Assembly (NCBI RefSeq): GCF_002632725.1
Contig: NZ_NJAI01000006.1
Span: 355,581 to 419,580 of the forward strand
From: Xenorhabdus hominickii
GTDB lineage: Bacteria; Pseudomonadota; Gammaproteobacteria; Enterobacterales; Enterobacteriaceae
DNA: 64,000 nucleotides
Reading direction: 5' to 3'
Under the pieces are notes generated by a model, which saw only the letters and a program-made list of their open reading frames with translations, had not been told where the DNA came from and did no database searches. A program made the position numbers and the translations under genes. Numbering within the stretch: the first letter of the stretch is position 1; each line of letters opens with the position of its first letter. Of the stretch, positions 38,814-47,393 are shown in pieces.

Positions 38814-40071
38814 AGGTGCTTTCCTTTTGGAAATCTCGGCGCTTGCGTAATATCCAGAACAGGCCAGTGAGGGTGAAGAGTGATGCAAGAGCGAAAAGGG
38901 AAGCGTAACTTGCTTTGGTCACAATTAGCCCGCCCAGCATTGAACAGATGATCGCTATACTCATATCTGCGGATTGCATCAATGCAAAATCCACACCAGA
39001 CTGTGTACCTGCTGCCAGAGACATCATCTGGGTATACAAAGCAACAAATTTAGCCGCGGTGATTAACGTGATGAAAATGTATATGGCTGAAAGTAGGGAG
39101 AGAGAAGTTTCTGATTGTTGGGCAAGCCAGAAAATCCCCGCTAAGACCACACATTCAAGCAGCATAAGGCCCAATAATGTTTGAATAGCTCCTAGCTTGC
39201 GTACAATGATGCCGCCAGACAGGACACCAAATAATCCGGCCAATGCACCACCACTGGCTGCGATAATGCCAAGCTGAGTTAGATCTACTCCGCGATCGAT
39301 TAAAAATGGGGAGAGCATTCCGAGTGACAGGCGCGTACCTACCATACATAACAGTATTAAAACCAGTGCTTGTTTAACCGGAGCACGGCGTAATGCACTC
39401 TTCAGAGAGGGCTTTGCCATATCTTTTGAAATCATAGCCTTTGAAACATCCGGTTCTTGCTTCTCCTGAGTTTTTCGGATGAACAAAATAGGCAGTGACA
39501 TCAAGAAAATCACAATGGTTAATACACCTGCACCAATGTGCCAGCCATACAGTGAAGTCAGATATAAAAACAGGCCGCTGCCGATAATGGCCCCCAGATA
39601 ACCGCCCCCGACCTGCATGACATTGCTCCAGGGACGATGTTGTGGTGATAACCGGTCAATAGCATGACCATCTGTGGTGGTATCTACGACGGTCAGGCAA
39701 AGTGTTATCAGAAACAAAGCCGTAATAATCAGCGGCATATGTTCAGCGGGGTTTGCCAATGACATAGCACAGAAAAGCAGGGTAATTAGCAGATTGCCAC
39801 AGAGCATGAGGCGGCGAGGGTGAGTATCCCCCGAACCTGTTTTACGATAGCGCTCTACAATCGGCGCCCAAAGGAACTTGCATGCCCAGGGTAACATCAA
39901 CAGATAAAGTAACCCTATCTTATCTGGTGTTACACCGTGGCTGCGCAAAAATGCGGGCATGCTTTGTAACGTTAACATGCCAATGGTACTTTGGATGGTG
40001 TAAACACCAGCCAAAGTCAGAAGCAGTAACGAGACGTGACGGGAATTTGAAATATTGTGCGTTTGCGTCAT
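38806..40071 (-). CDS. Major facilitator transporter (YbtX/Irp8-like)
   Basis: 421 residues with about 12 membrane segments. N-terminus TLAGVYTIQSTIGMLTLQSMPAFLRSHGVTPDKIGLLYLLMLPWACKFLWAPIVERY resembles YbtX and other siderophore-linked MFS proteins of the AmpG-like type; a loop MSLAAGTQSGVDFALMQSAD lies near helix 10. It may export the siderophore or recycle it. ATG overlaps the receptor stop by 4 bases, and the stop overlaps the irp7 start, so it is translationally coupled on both sides. Confidence 0.9.
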   Translation of the reverse strand: MTQTHNISNSRHVSLLLLTLAGVYTIQSTIGMLTLQSMPAFLRSHGVTPDKIGLLYLLMLPWACKFLWAPIVERYRKTGSGDTHPRRLMLCGNLLITLLFCAMSLANPAEHMPLIITALFLITLCLTVVDTTTDGHAIDRLSPQHRPWSNVMQVGGGYLGAIIGSGLFLYLTSLYGWHIGAGVLTIVIFLMSLPILFIRKTQEKQEPDVSKAMISKDMAKPSLKSALRRAPVKQALVLILLCMVGTRLSLGMLSPFLIDRGVDLTQLGIIAASGGALAGLFGVLSGGIIVRKLGAIQTLLGLMLLECVVLAGIFWLAQQSETSLSLLSAIYIFITLITAAKFVALYTQMMSLAAGTQSGVDFALMQSADMSIAIICSMLGGLIVTKASYASLFALASLFTLTGLFWILRKRRDFQKESTYA

Positions 40072-42074
40072 AGTGCAACGCTCACGTCCAGCCCAACATT
40101 CAAGCCCTTACTTATCATACTGAGCGTACTGGGGCCTTGCTGGAAACTAGAGACTCGGTACTTTTTGTTGCCCAGATTTTCGCCATAAAGTTTGACGTTA
40201 ACACCATGAGCCATTTCTAAACTTAATGAGGCGTCATAAAGAGTATATGCTCCTTGTTCAAGGGTATTCGCTTCATTAAAGTAGCTTTTTGAATAGTGGC
40301 GGGCGCCCGCATTTACATAAAGGTTGCCTGGCAAGATTGTCTGATTAATCAGATAGTCGACACTTGTATTAAGCATGATATCTGGCGCATATGGCAGACG
40401 TTTGCCATTGTAACTTACGCCATTTATGGTATCGGTTGCATGAGTGAAGTTTGATTTACCTACACTGCCGCCAAGAGAAAATCTGAGTCCTTGCATTGGT
40501 TTGATCTGGCTACTCAGTTCAATCCCTTTACTTTCTGCTTTTCCGGCATTGCGAATGGATTGCATGGCAATAGGCCCAACATAGATCTGCTTATCTCTTG
40601 AACGGATATAATAAACTGCGCTGTTTAACGTCATGGCATTGTTAAAGAAAGATGTATGCCAACCGAATTCATAATTATCTGAGGTTTCGGTATCGTAAGA
40701 TTTTTTATCATTGGCAGAGGAAACAATATTGTTGAACCCGCCGGGTTTATAACCTCTAGTTGCAGAAACATAGAAACGGGTATCAGGCGTGAATTGCCAG
40801 CCCAAAGCCGCTTTAGGTGTAAACTCGTTATTGGAAACTTGATTATTAAACGCATCAACCGCCATCGTGCCAGAACGGCCTGTATAGGCTATCTGCGATT
40901 TTTCATGCGACAAACGTCCGCCAAGGGTCAGATCCCATTGGGAAGCAACCGGTAATTTAACTTCACCAAACAGCGCCAGTGATTTTGTTTTAATCGTGTT
41001 AAGGGAATCACTGTAGTAACCAGGATAAGCACCAACCAGATGTTTACTATTTTCATCTGAGAACCAACCGCCGAGAATACTGGTTATTCCATTTGAATAG
41101 TTGGAATTTAAACGCAACTCTTGGGTTGTGGCGTCGTGTTTCTCTTTCCATTTACCCCCGACGAAATTACGGAAGATATCGCGATCCTGATAAGAAGTGA
41201 CACTGGTCAATGCATTGTCACCGAAATCATATTCAGCTTTCAGTGCATAACTATTGACTCGTCGTTTTAAATCAGGGGTAGCACCATCAAACTTTTTCCG
41301 CCGGAATTGTTCGTCAGTTAAATAAAGTTCTTCGTGAGAATTAAGATCTTCATGAGCAAAGCTAAGTTCAGCGCTGAAAGGGGAATCATCTGGTGCAAAT
41401 GTCAGTTGTCCTTTACCCAACCAGGTTTTGCTGGAATCAATATTTTTATCACCCCGATTTGGGGCATCAATTTGGCCGGGTTCTTTTACCCAGCGTAGGC
41501 TAGTACTGCCATAAAGAACACCCTCAATAAGAGGTGTTGATCCACTGAAGGAACCGCCTTGTTTCAATCTGGAATAATTACCAGATAAGTTAAGCCAAGG
41601 ACCTTCTTTGGGCGAACGGGTAACAATATTGATAACACCCGCTTGGGCGTTTCCACCATATAAGGTGCCTTGAGGGCCTCGTAATAATTCTACACGTTCT
41701 ACATTGATTAATTCTTGTGTTAGAAATTGGTGGTCCTGAGGAACGCCATCAACATAAATTCGAATGGAAGGTGAATAGTAATCAGGTGAACTGATGCCAC
41801 GAATTGTGGTTGCCGAATAGGTTCGATTGCCACGAGAGCGGATTTGTAAACCGGGGAAAGCACGTTCAAGATCCTGCACTTGGGTGATGCCCGCCTGCTC
41901 AAGTTCTTCGCCAGTTTTAACCAAAACGCTGCCATCAATTTTATTTAATGCTTCTTCTCGTTTGTTAGCCGTCACGATCAAAACATCTTCTTTAGCTTCA
42001 GGTGCATGTTCTGCCCAAGCCATAGGTGAAACCAGGCAACATAAGACAGATGCCTTAGCATATTTTCTTTTCAT
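40068..42074 (-). CDS. TonB-dependent siderophore receptor (FyuA-like)
   Basis: 668 residues, close to FyuA (673). Signal peptide ~1-21 (VLCCLVSPMAWA). TonB box DVLIVTA (~31-37). Plug domain to ~165 with ITQVQDLERAFPGLQIRSRG, TIRGISSPDYYSPSIRIYVDGVPQ and VELLRGPQGTLYGGNAQAGVINIVT. A 22-strand barrel follows, with ATRGYKPGGFNN and YVGPIAMQSIRNAGKAESKGIELS, both close to FyuA. The last residue is Leu instead of the usual aromatic; this may affect barrel-assembly recognition or be tolerated. First gene of the operon, which differs from Yersinia, where fyuA is separate and distal. The Fur-type palindromes lie ~140 bases upstream. Confidence 0.95.
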   Translation of the reverse strand: MKRKYAKASVLCCLVSPMAWAEHAPEAKEDVLIVTANKREEALNKIDGSVLVKTGEELEQAGITQVQDLERAFPGLQIRSRGNRTYSATTIRGISSPDYYSPSIRIYVDGVPQDHQFLTQELINVERVELLRGPQGTLYGGNAQAGVINIVTRSPKEGPWLNLSGNYSRLKQGGSFSGSTPLIEGVLYGSTSLRWVKEPGQIDAPNRGDKNIDSSKTWLGKGQLTFAPDDSPFSAELSFAHEDLNSHEELYLTDEQFRRKKFDGATPDLKRRVNSYALKAEYDFGDNALTSVTSYQDRDIFRNFVGGKWKEKHDATTQELRLNSNYSNGITSILGGWFSDENSKHLVGAYPGYYSDSLNTIKTKSLALFGEVKLPVASQWDLTLGGRLSHEKSQIAYTGRSGTMAVDAFNNQVSNNEFTPKAALGWQFTPDTRFYVSATRGYKPGGFNNIVSSANDKKSYDTETSDNYEFGWHTSFFNNAMTLNSAVYYIRSRDKQIYVGPIAMQSIRNAGKAESKGIELSSQIKPMQGLRFSLGGSVGKSNFTHATDTINGVSYNGKRLPYAPDIMLNTSVDYLINQTILPGNLYVNAGARHYSKSYFNEANTLEQGAYTLYDASLSLEMAHGVNVKLYGENLGNKKYRVSSFQQGPSTLSMISKGLNVGLDVSVAL

Positions 42075-42213
42075 ATGAATACTCGTTATGCCTTGTCAAA
42101 TTATGTTTTACAAAAAACAAGTGTGGTAAAACAAAAAACATCTCTGGGAGACTAACGATAGTAGAAAATCGGGGCTAACGGGATAGGGACAAAAGTAGCG
42201 CAATGCGTACTAT

Positions 42214-42238
42214 TGATAATGATTATCATTAATGATAA
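42214..42238. promoter_or_regulatory. Overlapping Fur-type palindromes between fyuA and the AraC gene
   Basis: TGATAATGATTATCA (42214-42228) is a perfect 7-1-7 Fur palindrome. A second perfect palindrome, TTATCATTAATGATAA (42223-42238), overlaps it. Both lie in the divergent promoter region, so iron-dependent repression of both directions is likely. This is the best iron-regulation signal in the window. Confidence 0.85.
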
Positions 42239-42282
42239 ATTGCGTGATATTTACATTATGTATATATATAAAATAAAAGCAT

Positions 42283-42296
42283 AATGCTCTTAACAC
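42283..42296 (+). promoter_or_regulatory. 14-bp motif shared with the acyl-CoA-oxidase-like gene upstream region
   Basis: AATGCTCTTAACAC, 73-86 bases before the chosen start of the AraC gene. The identical 14-mer occurs on the minus strand at 45294-45281, 69-82 bases before the start of the acyl-CoA-oxidase-like gene. Same orientation and nearly the same distance suggest a common activator or promoter element. Confidence 0.5.
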
Positions 42297-42368
42297 ACAC
42301 AACATGCTGTTTTTTTTATGTAAATAGCATTTGAAATGGAATCTGATGCTAATTTTACAGGGGATCTC

Positions 42369-43340
42369 ATGAAGACGATCTATAGCGAGAAATTGGGAGT
42401 TTTCACTGCTGGCCATTGCAGTTATATACATTCACAGGTGGAGGAAAATGACATAACTCCCTCGTTGTTAACAGAGGAACTATCTGACGGAATTCACATA
42501 AACCGGATTCGTCTTGAGCTAAATAAAGATTTCACTGAATATTGTGAAGGGCCGCCAACAGTATCAATTGCTTTTGTTCTAAGCGGGAAAGGGAAAATGG
42601 CGATTGAGAATGGTGATGATTTAGATATTAATCCAGGAACAATGATTTTTTTCTATTCGCCTAAGATGACGCGTGGCATAAATTTCTTTGGCTGTGGAGC
42701 ATGGCATATTCTTGATATCCGTTTTTCTCTGAACGAAATTGAAGCTCAGGAGTTGCCATCTTTTACCAAACTAACAACTGGTTTTGAAAAAAATGCGAGT
42801 TATAGCGATGTCTTGATGATGGCTCGTCCTATCTATCCACCATTTATGCAGATAGTCAATCAAATAGAAGAATGTCAATTAAATGGTAGTGTCAGAAAGG
42901 TTTATTTAAAGGCAAAAGCGTTGGAAATACTTGCTTGTGTGACTGCTCAAATTTATGACTGCCAGTATAATGCGATTAACGGCTTGCAGCGTCGTGCGGT
43001 TTACAATGCAATAAAGATAATTAACAGCGACTATCATTACCCTTGGACAATAAAATCATTATCAAGAGCAGTTGGTCTGAATGAACGGAAATTAAAAGAG
43101 GGATTCCGTGCAGTTGTTTTTCGTACATTTCATCAATATTTGGAAAACGTTCGTATGACTACAGCGGAAGATTTATTGAAGAAAGGGATGAGTGTCATTG
43201 AGGTTTCAGCCGCAGTGGGGTATTCCAGCCCAAGCCATTTTTCTAAACGTTTCCGGCAACACTATTTGATCAACCCTAAAGCATGGCAAGCAAAATATGC
43301 CGTTAACCATACATTATTGACCGAGCATATTGTTATGTAA
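42369..43340 (+). CDS. AraC-family activator (YbtA-like)
   Basis: 323 residues from ATG 42369 (MKTIYSEKLG), preceded by CAGGGG at a good distance; an ATG 11 codons earlier has no ribosome site. YbtA is 319 residues. The N-terminal ~200 residues are a ligand-sensing domain (VSIAFVLSGKGKMAIENGDDLDINPGTMIFFYSPKMTRGINF). The C-terminal ~100 residues hold two helix-turn-helix units: WTIKSLSRAVGLNERKLKEGFRAVVF and VIEVSAAVGYSSPSHFSKRFRQHY. In Yersinia, YbtA with bound siderophore activates receptor and biosynthesis operons and represses itself. It is divergent from fyuA across the Fur palindromes, so the same wiring is expected. Confidence 0.93.
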   Translation: MKTIYSEKLGVFTAGHCSYIHSQVEENDITPSLLTEELSDGIHINRIRLELNKDFTEYCEGPPTVSIAFVLSGKGKMAIENGDDLDINPGTMIFFYSPKMTRGINFFGCGAWHILDIRFSLNEIEAQELPSFTKLTTGFEKNASYSDVLMMARPIYPPFMQIVNQIEECQLNGSVRKVYLKAKALEILACVTAQIYDCQYNAINGLQRRAVYNAIKIINSDYHYPWTIKSLSRAVGLNERKLKEGFRAVVFRTFHQYLENVRMTTAEDLLKKGMSVIEVSAAVGYSSPSHFSKRFRQHYLINPKAWQAKYAVNHTLLTEHIVM

Positions 43341-43359
43341 AGTCAGCAAATCGTGCTCT

Positions 43360-43383
43360 ACCGCCCGCTTAACAGCGGGCGGT
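43360..43383. terminator. Strong GC hairpin after the AraC gene
   Basis: Perfect 9-bp stem ACCGCCCGC (43360-43368) / GCGGGCGGT (43375-43383), loop TTAACA. No T run follows on either strand, so termination may be partial, but the place between two convergent genes fits. Confidence 0.55.
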
Positions 43384-43481
43384 ATTACATATGAATATAA
43401 ATATTTTTACCTAATCGACCTGGCTACAAAATAACGATATCGTTATTTTTCTTGTATAACAAATGATTAATTTTTTAATGG

Positions 43482-45212
43482 TTAATTATGGCTTCTTGCA
43501 TACCATGATATATAGTCATTACTTGATATTGGTGTTTCAATTCCAAATTTATCCACTTCAAAACTGGAAATATAATCATTAATTTTTTCTGCGTACTCAC
43601 GTATATATTCTGTTCGTCTTTCATCTGTTTTTTTAGATCTCTGCAAATCAATAACTTCATTTTGTAACAGTTTGCTCATGTTGCGGTGAACCCAATCAAG
43701 GAGATAACCTTCGATGATCATATCAATATCATCCATGTGATATGTGTCTATGATTGTTGTCACTAAAGATAAAACAGCATATGTTTGACTTAATTCAATA
43801 AAATCGGTGTCATGCTTATTGATGAAATCAAAATTTATTTTTTCTCCATTGATTATCAGTTTATTTAATTTATTTAATATAGAATTCATGTAATCATTTA
43901 AAATAAAAAACAAATCATGCTGAACATTTTCTTTACGGATGGTTACTCCATTAATAAAAATAATCTCTCCAGCTTTCAGGGAAAGTACGATATTATCACC
44001 TTCGGCGGTAATTGCACCAAAATTAGCTATTAAATAATGGGGGATTTTGTTGTTCATAAATAACCCATGAGCGCCACAACGCTCTCGGCAATTAAGTAAT
44101 ATTTCTTGTGTACGCCATGTGCATAAGGATTTTGCAGTAATAATTTCAATAAGTAGCTCATCTGGAAAGTTAAAATTTTTAACTGATCCTGATAGCATTA
44201 CTGAAACTTTTTTCGTTAACTCTCTTAAATACAACGCATGTGTGACTGTACTCAGGGTATCCCAGGCAAGGCCTTGGCTAAAATGAAAATAATTTATCAC
44301 TGGCATAGCACCAGAGTAGCCGAAAGTTTGTCGATGATGACCATATGTACTGGTGATATGGAGAGCCGATTTGGCCGCTGTAATCGAACTAACAGCCATA
44401 CATAATTTCCCAGTATGTATGCGGTTTGTAACTAATGAAAACCGTTCTTTTAATTTTTTAGTATGTAATGATACCTGACCATTTTTGGTCAATGTTATCA
44501 TATTGCCAGCAAGGAGCCCTTCAAAAGGAATTTCAATATTATCAAATGAAGTTATTGCGTTATCAAGATAAAATCCCGGCTTATCACCAAGCGAAGTAAT
44601 TTTAACACCAGTAATTAATTGACCATTTACTGACAGAGGGACGACAAATGGAAAAATACCATATTTTTTCCCTGATACATTGAGCTGAGCTAAAATCACA
44701 GCTATTTTAGGTAACTCACATGGTATGGTATTAGGCATAAATTTATATGCACCAGAATTGGGAGAGTTAAGGATGAATACACCTTTTTCTGGTAAATAAC
44801 TAGCCTGTGTTTCTATTGCTATCAGATTATTACCGTAAGCTAATTCTGTCGCCAAATATACGCCAATAGCACGACCTGAACAAAGCTCTTGGTATAAATT
44901 TTCTATATATGGAGTTTGATCGCCTAAATTGGCAATCGTCCCTATGGCTAGATTAAAATGAATTGACATCATAGAAACGACTGCGCCATCATGCGGAGCC
45001 ACTAGCTCATGAAGCGTAACAAGATCATTAAATGATGTCACATTAATATTATTATTATGAATATAATTAAGTAACTCCGTGAATTTTTTTACTGACGATT
45101 GGTAATCATTACAGGTCACTTTAAGTATATTGACAATATTATCCGGCAGATTGGAAGTACCTATACTCAAATAGTGTTTTAATTTTAATGCTGAGTCACA
45201 TAATAATTTCAT
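43482..45212 (-). CDS. Acyl-CoA-oxidase-like flavoprotein
   Basis: 576 residues, near the length of peroxisomal-type acyl-CoA oxidases and far longer than pyrrole-forming PltE-type dehydrogenases (~380). Markers: ATELAYGNNLIAIETQASYLPEKGVFILNSPNSGAYKFMP (compare the TEMGHGTxLxGLETTAT...FILNSP block of ACX proteins), TYGHHRQTFG, CRERCGAHG, and AEGDNIVL (~430), where EGDN carries the catalytic Glu of oxidases. It should oxidise an acyl thioester to the 2-enoyl form with FAD and O2. Codon use is AT-richer than the siderophore operon, suggesting separate acquisition. It lies just past the regulator, and its upstream region shares a 14-mer with the regulator gene, so a tailoring role on a carrier-bound intermediate is possible but unproven. 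Confidence 0.82.
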   Translation of the reverse strand: MKLLCDSALKLKHYLSIGTSNLPDNIVNILKVTCNDYQSSVKKFTELLNYIHNNNINVTSFNDLVTLHELVAPHDGAVVSMMSIHFNLAIGTIANLGDQTPYIENLYQELCSGRAIGVYLATELAYGNNLIAIETQASYLPEKGVFILNSPNSGAYKFMPNTIPCELPKIAVILAQLNVSGKKYGIFPFVVPLSVNGQLITGVKITSLGDKPGFYLDNAITSFDNIEIPFEGLLAGNMITLTKNGQVSLHTKKLKERFSLVTNRIHTGKLCMAVSSITAAKSALHITSTYGHHRQTFGYSGAMPVINYFHFSQGLAWDTLSTVTHALYLRELTKKVSVMLSGSVKNFNFPDELLIEIITAKSLCTWRTQEILLNCRERCGAHGLFMNNKIPHYLIANFGAITAEGDNIVLSLKAGEIIFINGVTIRKENVQHDLFFILNDYMNSILNKLNKLIINGEKINFDFINKHDTDFIELSQTYAVLSLVTTIIDTYHMDDIDMIIEGYLLDWVHRNMSKLLQNEVIDLQRSKKTDERRTEYIREYAEKINDYISSFEVDKFGIETPISSNDYISWYARSHN

Positions 45213-45280
45213 CTTATTAATGCCTTATTTATTAATAATAAAATATATGTACGGTTCAATTTTGTTTTTGACATAGAACA

Positions 45281-45294
45281 GTGTTAAGAGCATT
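45281..45294 (-). promoter_or_regulatory. 14-bp motif upstream of the acyl-CoA-oxidase-like gene
   Basis: On the minus strand AATGCTCTTAACAC, identical to the copy before the AraC gene. A GATAA-G-TTATC palindrome (45298-45308) lies directly next to it; its arms resemble Fur half-sites but the spacing is not that of a Fur box. Confidence 0.5.
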
Positions 45295-45424
45295 GATGAT
45301 AAGTTATCTTTAGAGTTTCATGAACGCTAATTAATTCCATGTAAAAGACTTTTTATTAATAACAAAATTTTTCGTATATCAGTGCAACTATATTTTATAT
45401 TGAGAATAAAAATTAAGGCAGGTT

Positions 45425-45706
45425 AATGAGCGAGGATACACTGCTATCGATTATGGTGTCCCTGTCTGTACTTTCCCGGCAACAAGCTGCGTTCAACTAT
45501 TTCCAAATACGGACTCTACATTTCCTGAGTCTCTATCACCGTTTTTTGAAAATAGAGACTTCTATTTATTAGGCATTAATTTCCGGGTGGACCCCGTTGT
45601 ATGGCTGAATATTCATCAACATAGTAAAAGAAGCGCTACTGACTGAATAATAGAAAAGTTACAGTTTTGGGAGCATTCAAAGGTTCGTGAGGTATTGAGT
45701 CGTTAA
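45425..45706 (+). pseudogene. Unrecognised gene fragment with internal TGA
   Basis: In frame with 45425 the sequence has strong coding character: ERGYTAIDYGVPVCTFPATSC, LFPNTDSTFPESLSPFFENRDF, YLLGINFRVDPVVWLNIHQHSK. A TGA at 45644-45646 interrupts, and the same frame goes on with IIEKLQFWEHSKVREVLSR to a TAA at 45704. It lacks a plausible start and 5' part. I do not recognise the family. It is most easily read as a decayed remnant in a patch of gene debris. Confidence 0.5.
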
Positions 45707-45762
45707 CATTAATGTTTCACAATTTTGATTAACAACTCCCACTGAGCGTATGTATCGACTAG

Positions 45763-45921
45763 TTCATTTTGCAGGTAAATGTATGTTGATAATTGATGGT
45801 GAGGACACGTTTACTTCCATGCTGAAAACTTTATTTATTTCTATGGGGGAGAGCGCACAGCTCATCAAAGTGCAGGGCGAAATTAATTTTTATCCTTATG
45901 ACTTAGTGGTAGCTGGGTAAT
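45763..45921 (+). pseudogene. Remnant of a PhzE-like synthase amidotransferase domain
   Basis: About 52 codons encode MLIIDGEDTFTSMLKTLF...YPYDLVVAG and then a stop; the shifted continuation still reads GNPLDE. This matches the start of the glutamine amidotransferase domain in PhzE-type aminodeoxyisochorismate synthases (VLIVDAEDTFTSMIAKQL...YDLVIMGPGPGNP). The chorismate-binding domain upstream and most of the amidotransferase downstream are missing or scrambled. A complete phenazine-type or chorismate-derived pathway may once have been here. Confidence 0.65.
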
Positions 45922-46379
45922 CCGCTGGATGAAATATGGTCACCTGCGAATGAATGAAAAACTTATTATCGAGCAAGGATTTTGTTGAGATGTCGTTGTG
46001 TCATGTTTGGGAAAATCACGGGAGATAGTGGTCATACTGTGAATATTGGGTTGTCAGGAAAAATAGCATTCTTTGCAGACTGCCGTGGATACATATTCGT
46101 CAATTAAAAATAATTAATTAAAACAATATCTTAACTAAGTTGCTCCAGTCAAAAACATTCTACTTATTAAAATATACATTTGAAAAAGTAGCTTTTTTTA
46201 AATAAAATGGTGTGAGTAAAGTTCCCCAATTTTTACAGCGCGTAACCATTAAGACGCTGTAGAACTGTACTAAAAATAGGCATTCAGGGGATAGTAGATG
46301 GAAATGTTGATTCCGTTTATCCCTTATTTTTTGGGATGTGGTTTTGGCGAATTGAAGACATTGATGTCAGGAGGTAACT
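45922..46379. other. Non-coding or decayed sequence before the recombinase
   Basis: No supportable gene. Short coding-like pieces (for example MFGKITGDSGHTVNIGLSG near 46000) are probably further debris. The end holds a strong AGGAGG ribosome site (46369-46374) for the recombinase. Confidence 0.5.
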
Positions 46380-47393
46380 TTGAACCACCAGAATAAAAAT
46401 AACCACGAAAATGATGATGATGATAAAAAATCACTTATTGTACTGACTGGCTCTCAACAAGATCAGAGGATGGTGACGTCTTTATCCATTCCGGGAAAAC
46501 AGATCTATGACAATCCTGCGATTGCTTATCTTGTCAGTCTCGGTTCCAAACGCAGTCGTCAGACTATGAAATCATTTTTAAATATCGTGGCAAAAATGCT
46601 TGGATATCAAAATGTGCAGGACTGTACTTGGAGCGCATTGCGTCGTCATCATGTTCAAGCCATTATGGAAATGCTTTCAGATTCGGGTAAAGCCCCTGCA
46701 ACGATCAATACTTATCTTTCTGCTTTGAAGGGGGTTGCGTTAGAAGCATGGTCAATGAAACAGCTCGATACCGACAATTTTCAACATATAAAACAAGTGC
46801 GTTCTGTCCGAGGAAATAGATTGCCAAAAGGAAGGGCACTTGAACGTTATGAAATCAAAAACCTGTTCTTTACCTGTGAAAATGATATCAGTACAAAAGG
46901 ATTGCGTGATGCAGCCATTATTGGTGTGCTTGTAGGATGTGGGCTGCGTCGATCAGAAATTGTTTCTTTAGATATGAAAAATATTATTCGTCGCGAACAA
47001 GCACTGAGAGTTATGGGGAAAGGTAATAAAGAACGTTTATCCTATATGCCGGAAGGTACATGGGAACGTTTAAACCGTTGGGTAGATGAAGTACGCGGTG
47101 ATCATCCCGGGCCACTTTTTACCCGAATTCGTCGCCATGATGATGTAACTGATAATCGTCTGTCAGATCAAGCGATTTACCATATTCTTGAGATACGCAG
47201 AATAGAGAGTGGATTGGAAAAATTTGCCCCTCATGATCTACGCAGAACATTTGCATCTGTCATGTTGGATAATGGTGAAGATATAGTGACCGTCAAAGAC
47301 GCAATGGGGCATTCAAGTATCACTACAACTCAAAAATATGATAGGCGTGGAGATGAACGCTTACGAAATGCCGCTAGAAATCTGGATTTTTGA
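46380..47393 (+). CDS. Tyrosine site-specific recombinase, TTG start
   Basis: 337 residues. TTG at 46380 lies six bases after AGGAGG, so I take it as the true start (MNHQNKNNHEND...). An N-terminal SAM-like core-binding domain (~45-135: KRSRQTMKSFLNIVAKMLG, KAPATINTYLSALKGVALEAW) precedes a catalytic domain with all key residues: Arg in GCGLRRSEIVSLD, Lys in MGKGNKERL, H-x-x-R in PHDLRRTFA, His in MGHSSITTT, and Tyr in QKYDRRGD. It resembles XerC/D-type integrases of integrons and islands rather than phage lambda-type integrases. It borders pseudogene debris on one side and an accessory gene group on the other, so it probably moved DNA here. Its attachment sites are not visible. Confidence 0.88.
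   Translation: MNHQNKNNHENDDDDKKSLIVLTGSQQDQRMVTSLSIPGKQIYDNPAIAYLVSLGSKRSRQTMKSFLNIVAKMLGYQNVQDCTWSALRRHHVQAIMEMLSDSGKAPATINTYLSALKGVALEAWSMKQLDTDNFQHIKQVRSVRGNRLPKGRALERYEIKNLFFTCENDISTKGLRDAAIIGVLVGCGLRRSEIVSLDMKNIIRREQALRVMGKGNKERLSYMPEGTWERLNRWVDEVRGDHPGPLFTRIRRHDDVTDNRLSDQAIYHILEIRRIESGLEKFAPHDLRRTFASVMLDNGEDIVTVKDAMGHSSITTTQKYDRRGDERLRNAARNLDF

Noticed and set aside
45298-45308. GATAAGTTATC as a Fur box before the oxidase-like gene
   Set aside because: The half-sites are one base apart instead of three, and there is no third hexamer, unlike the clear site at 42214.
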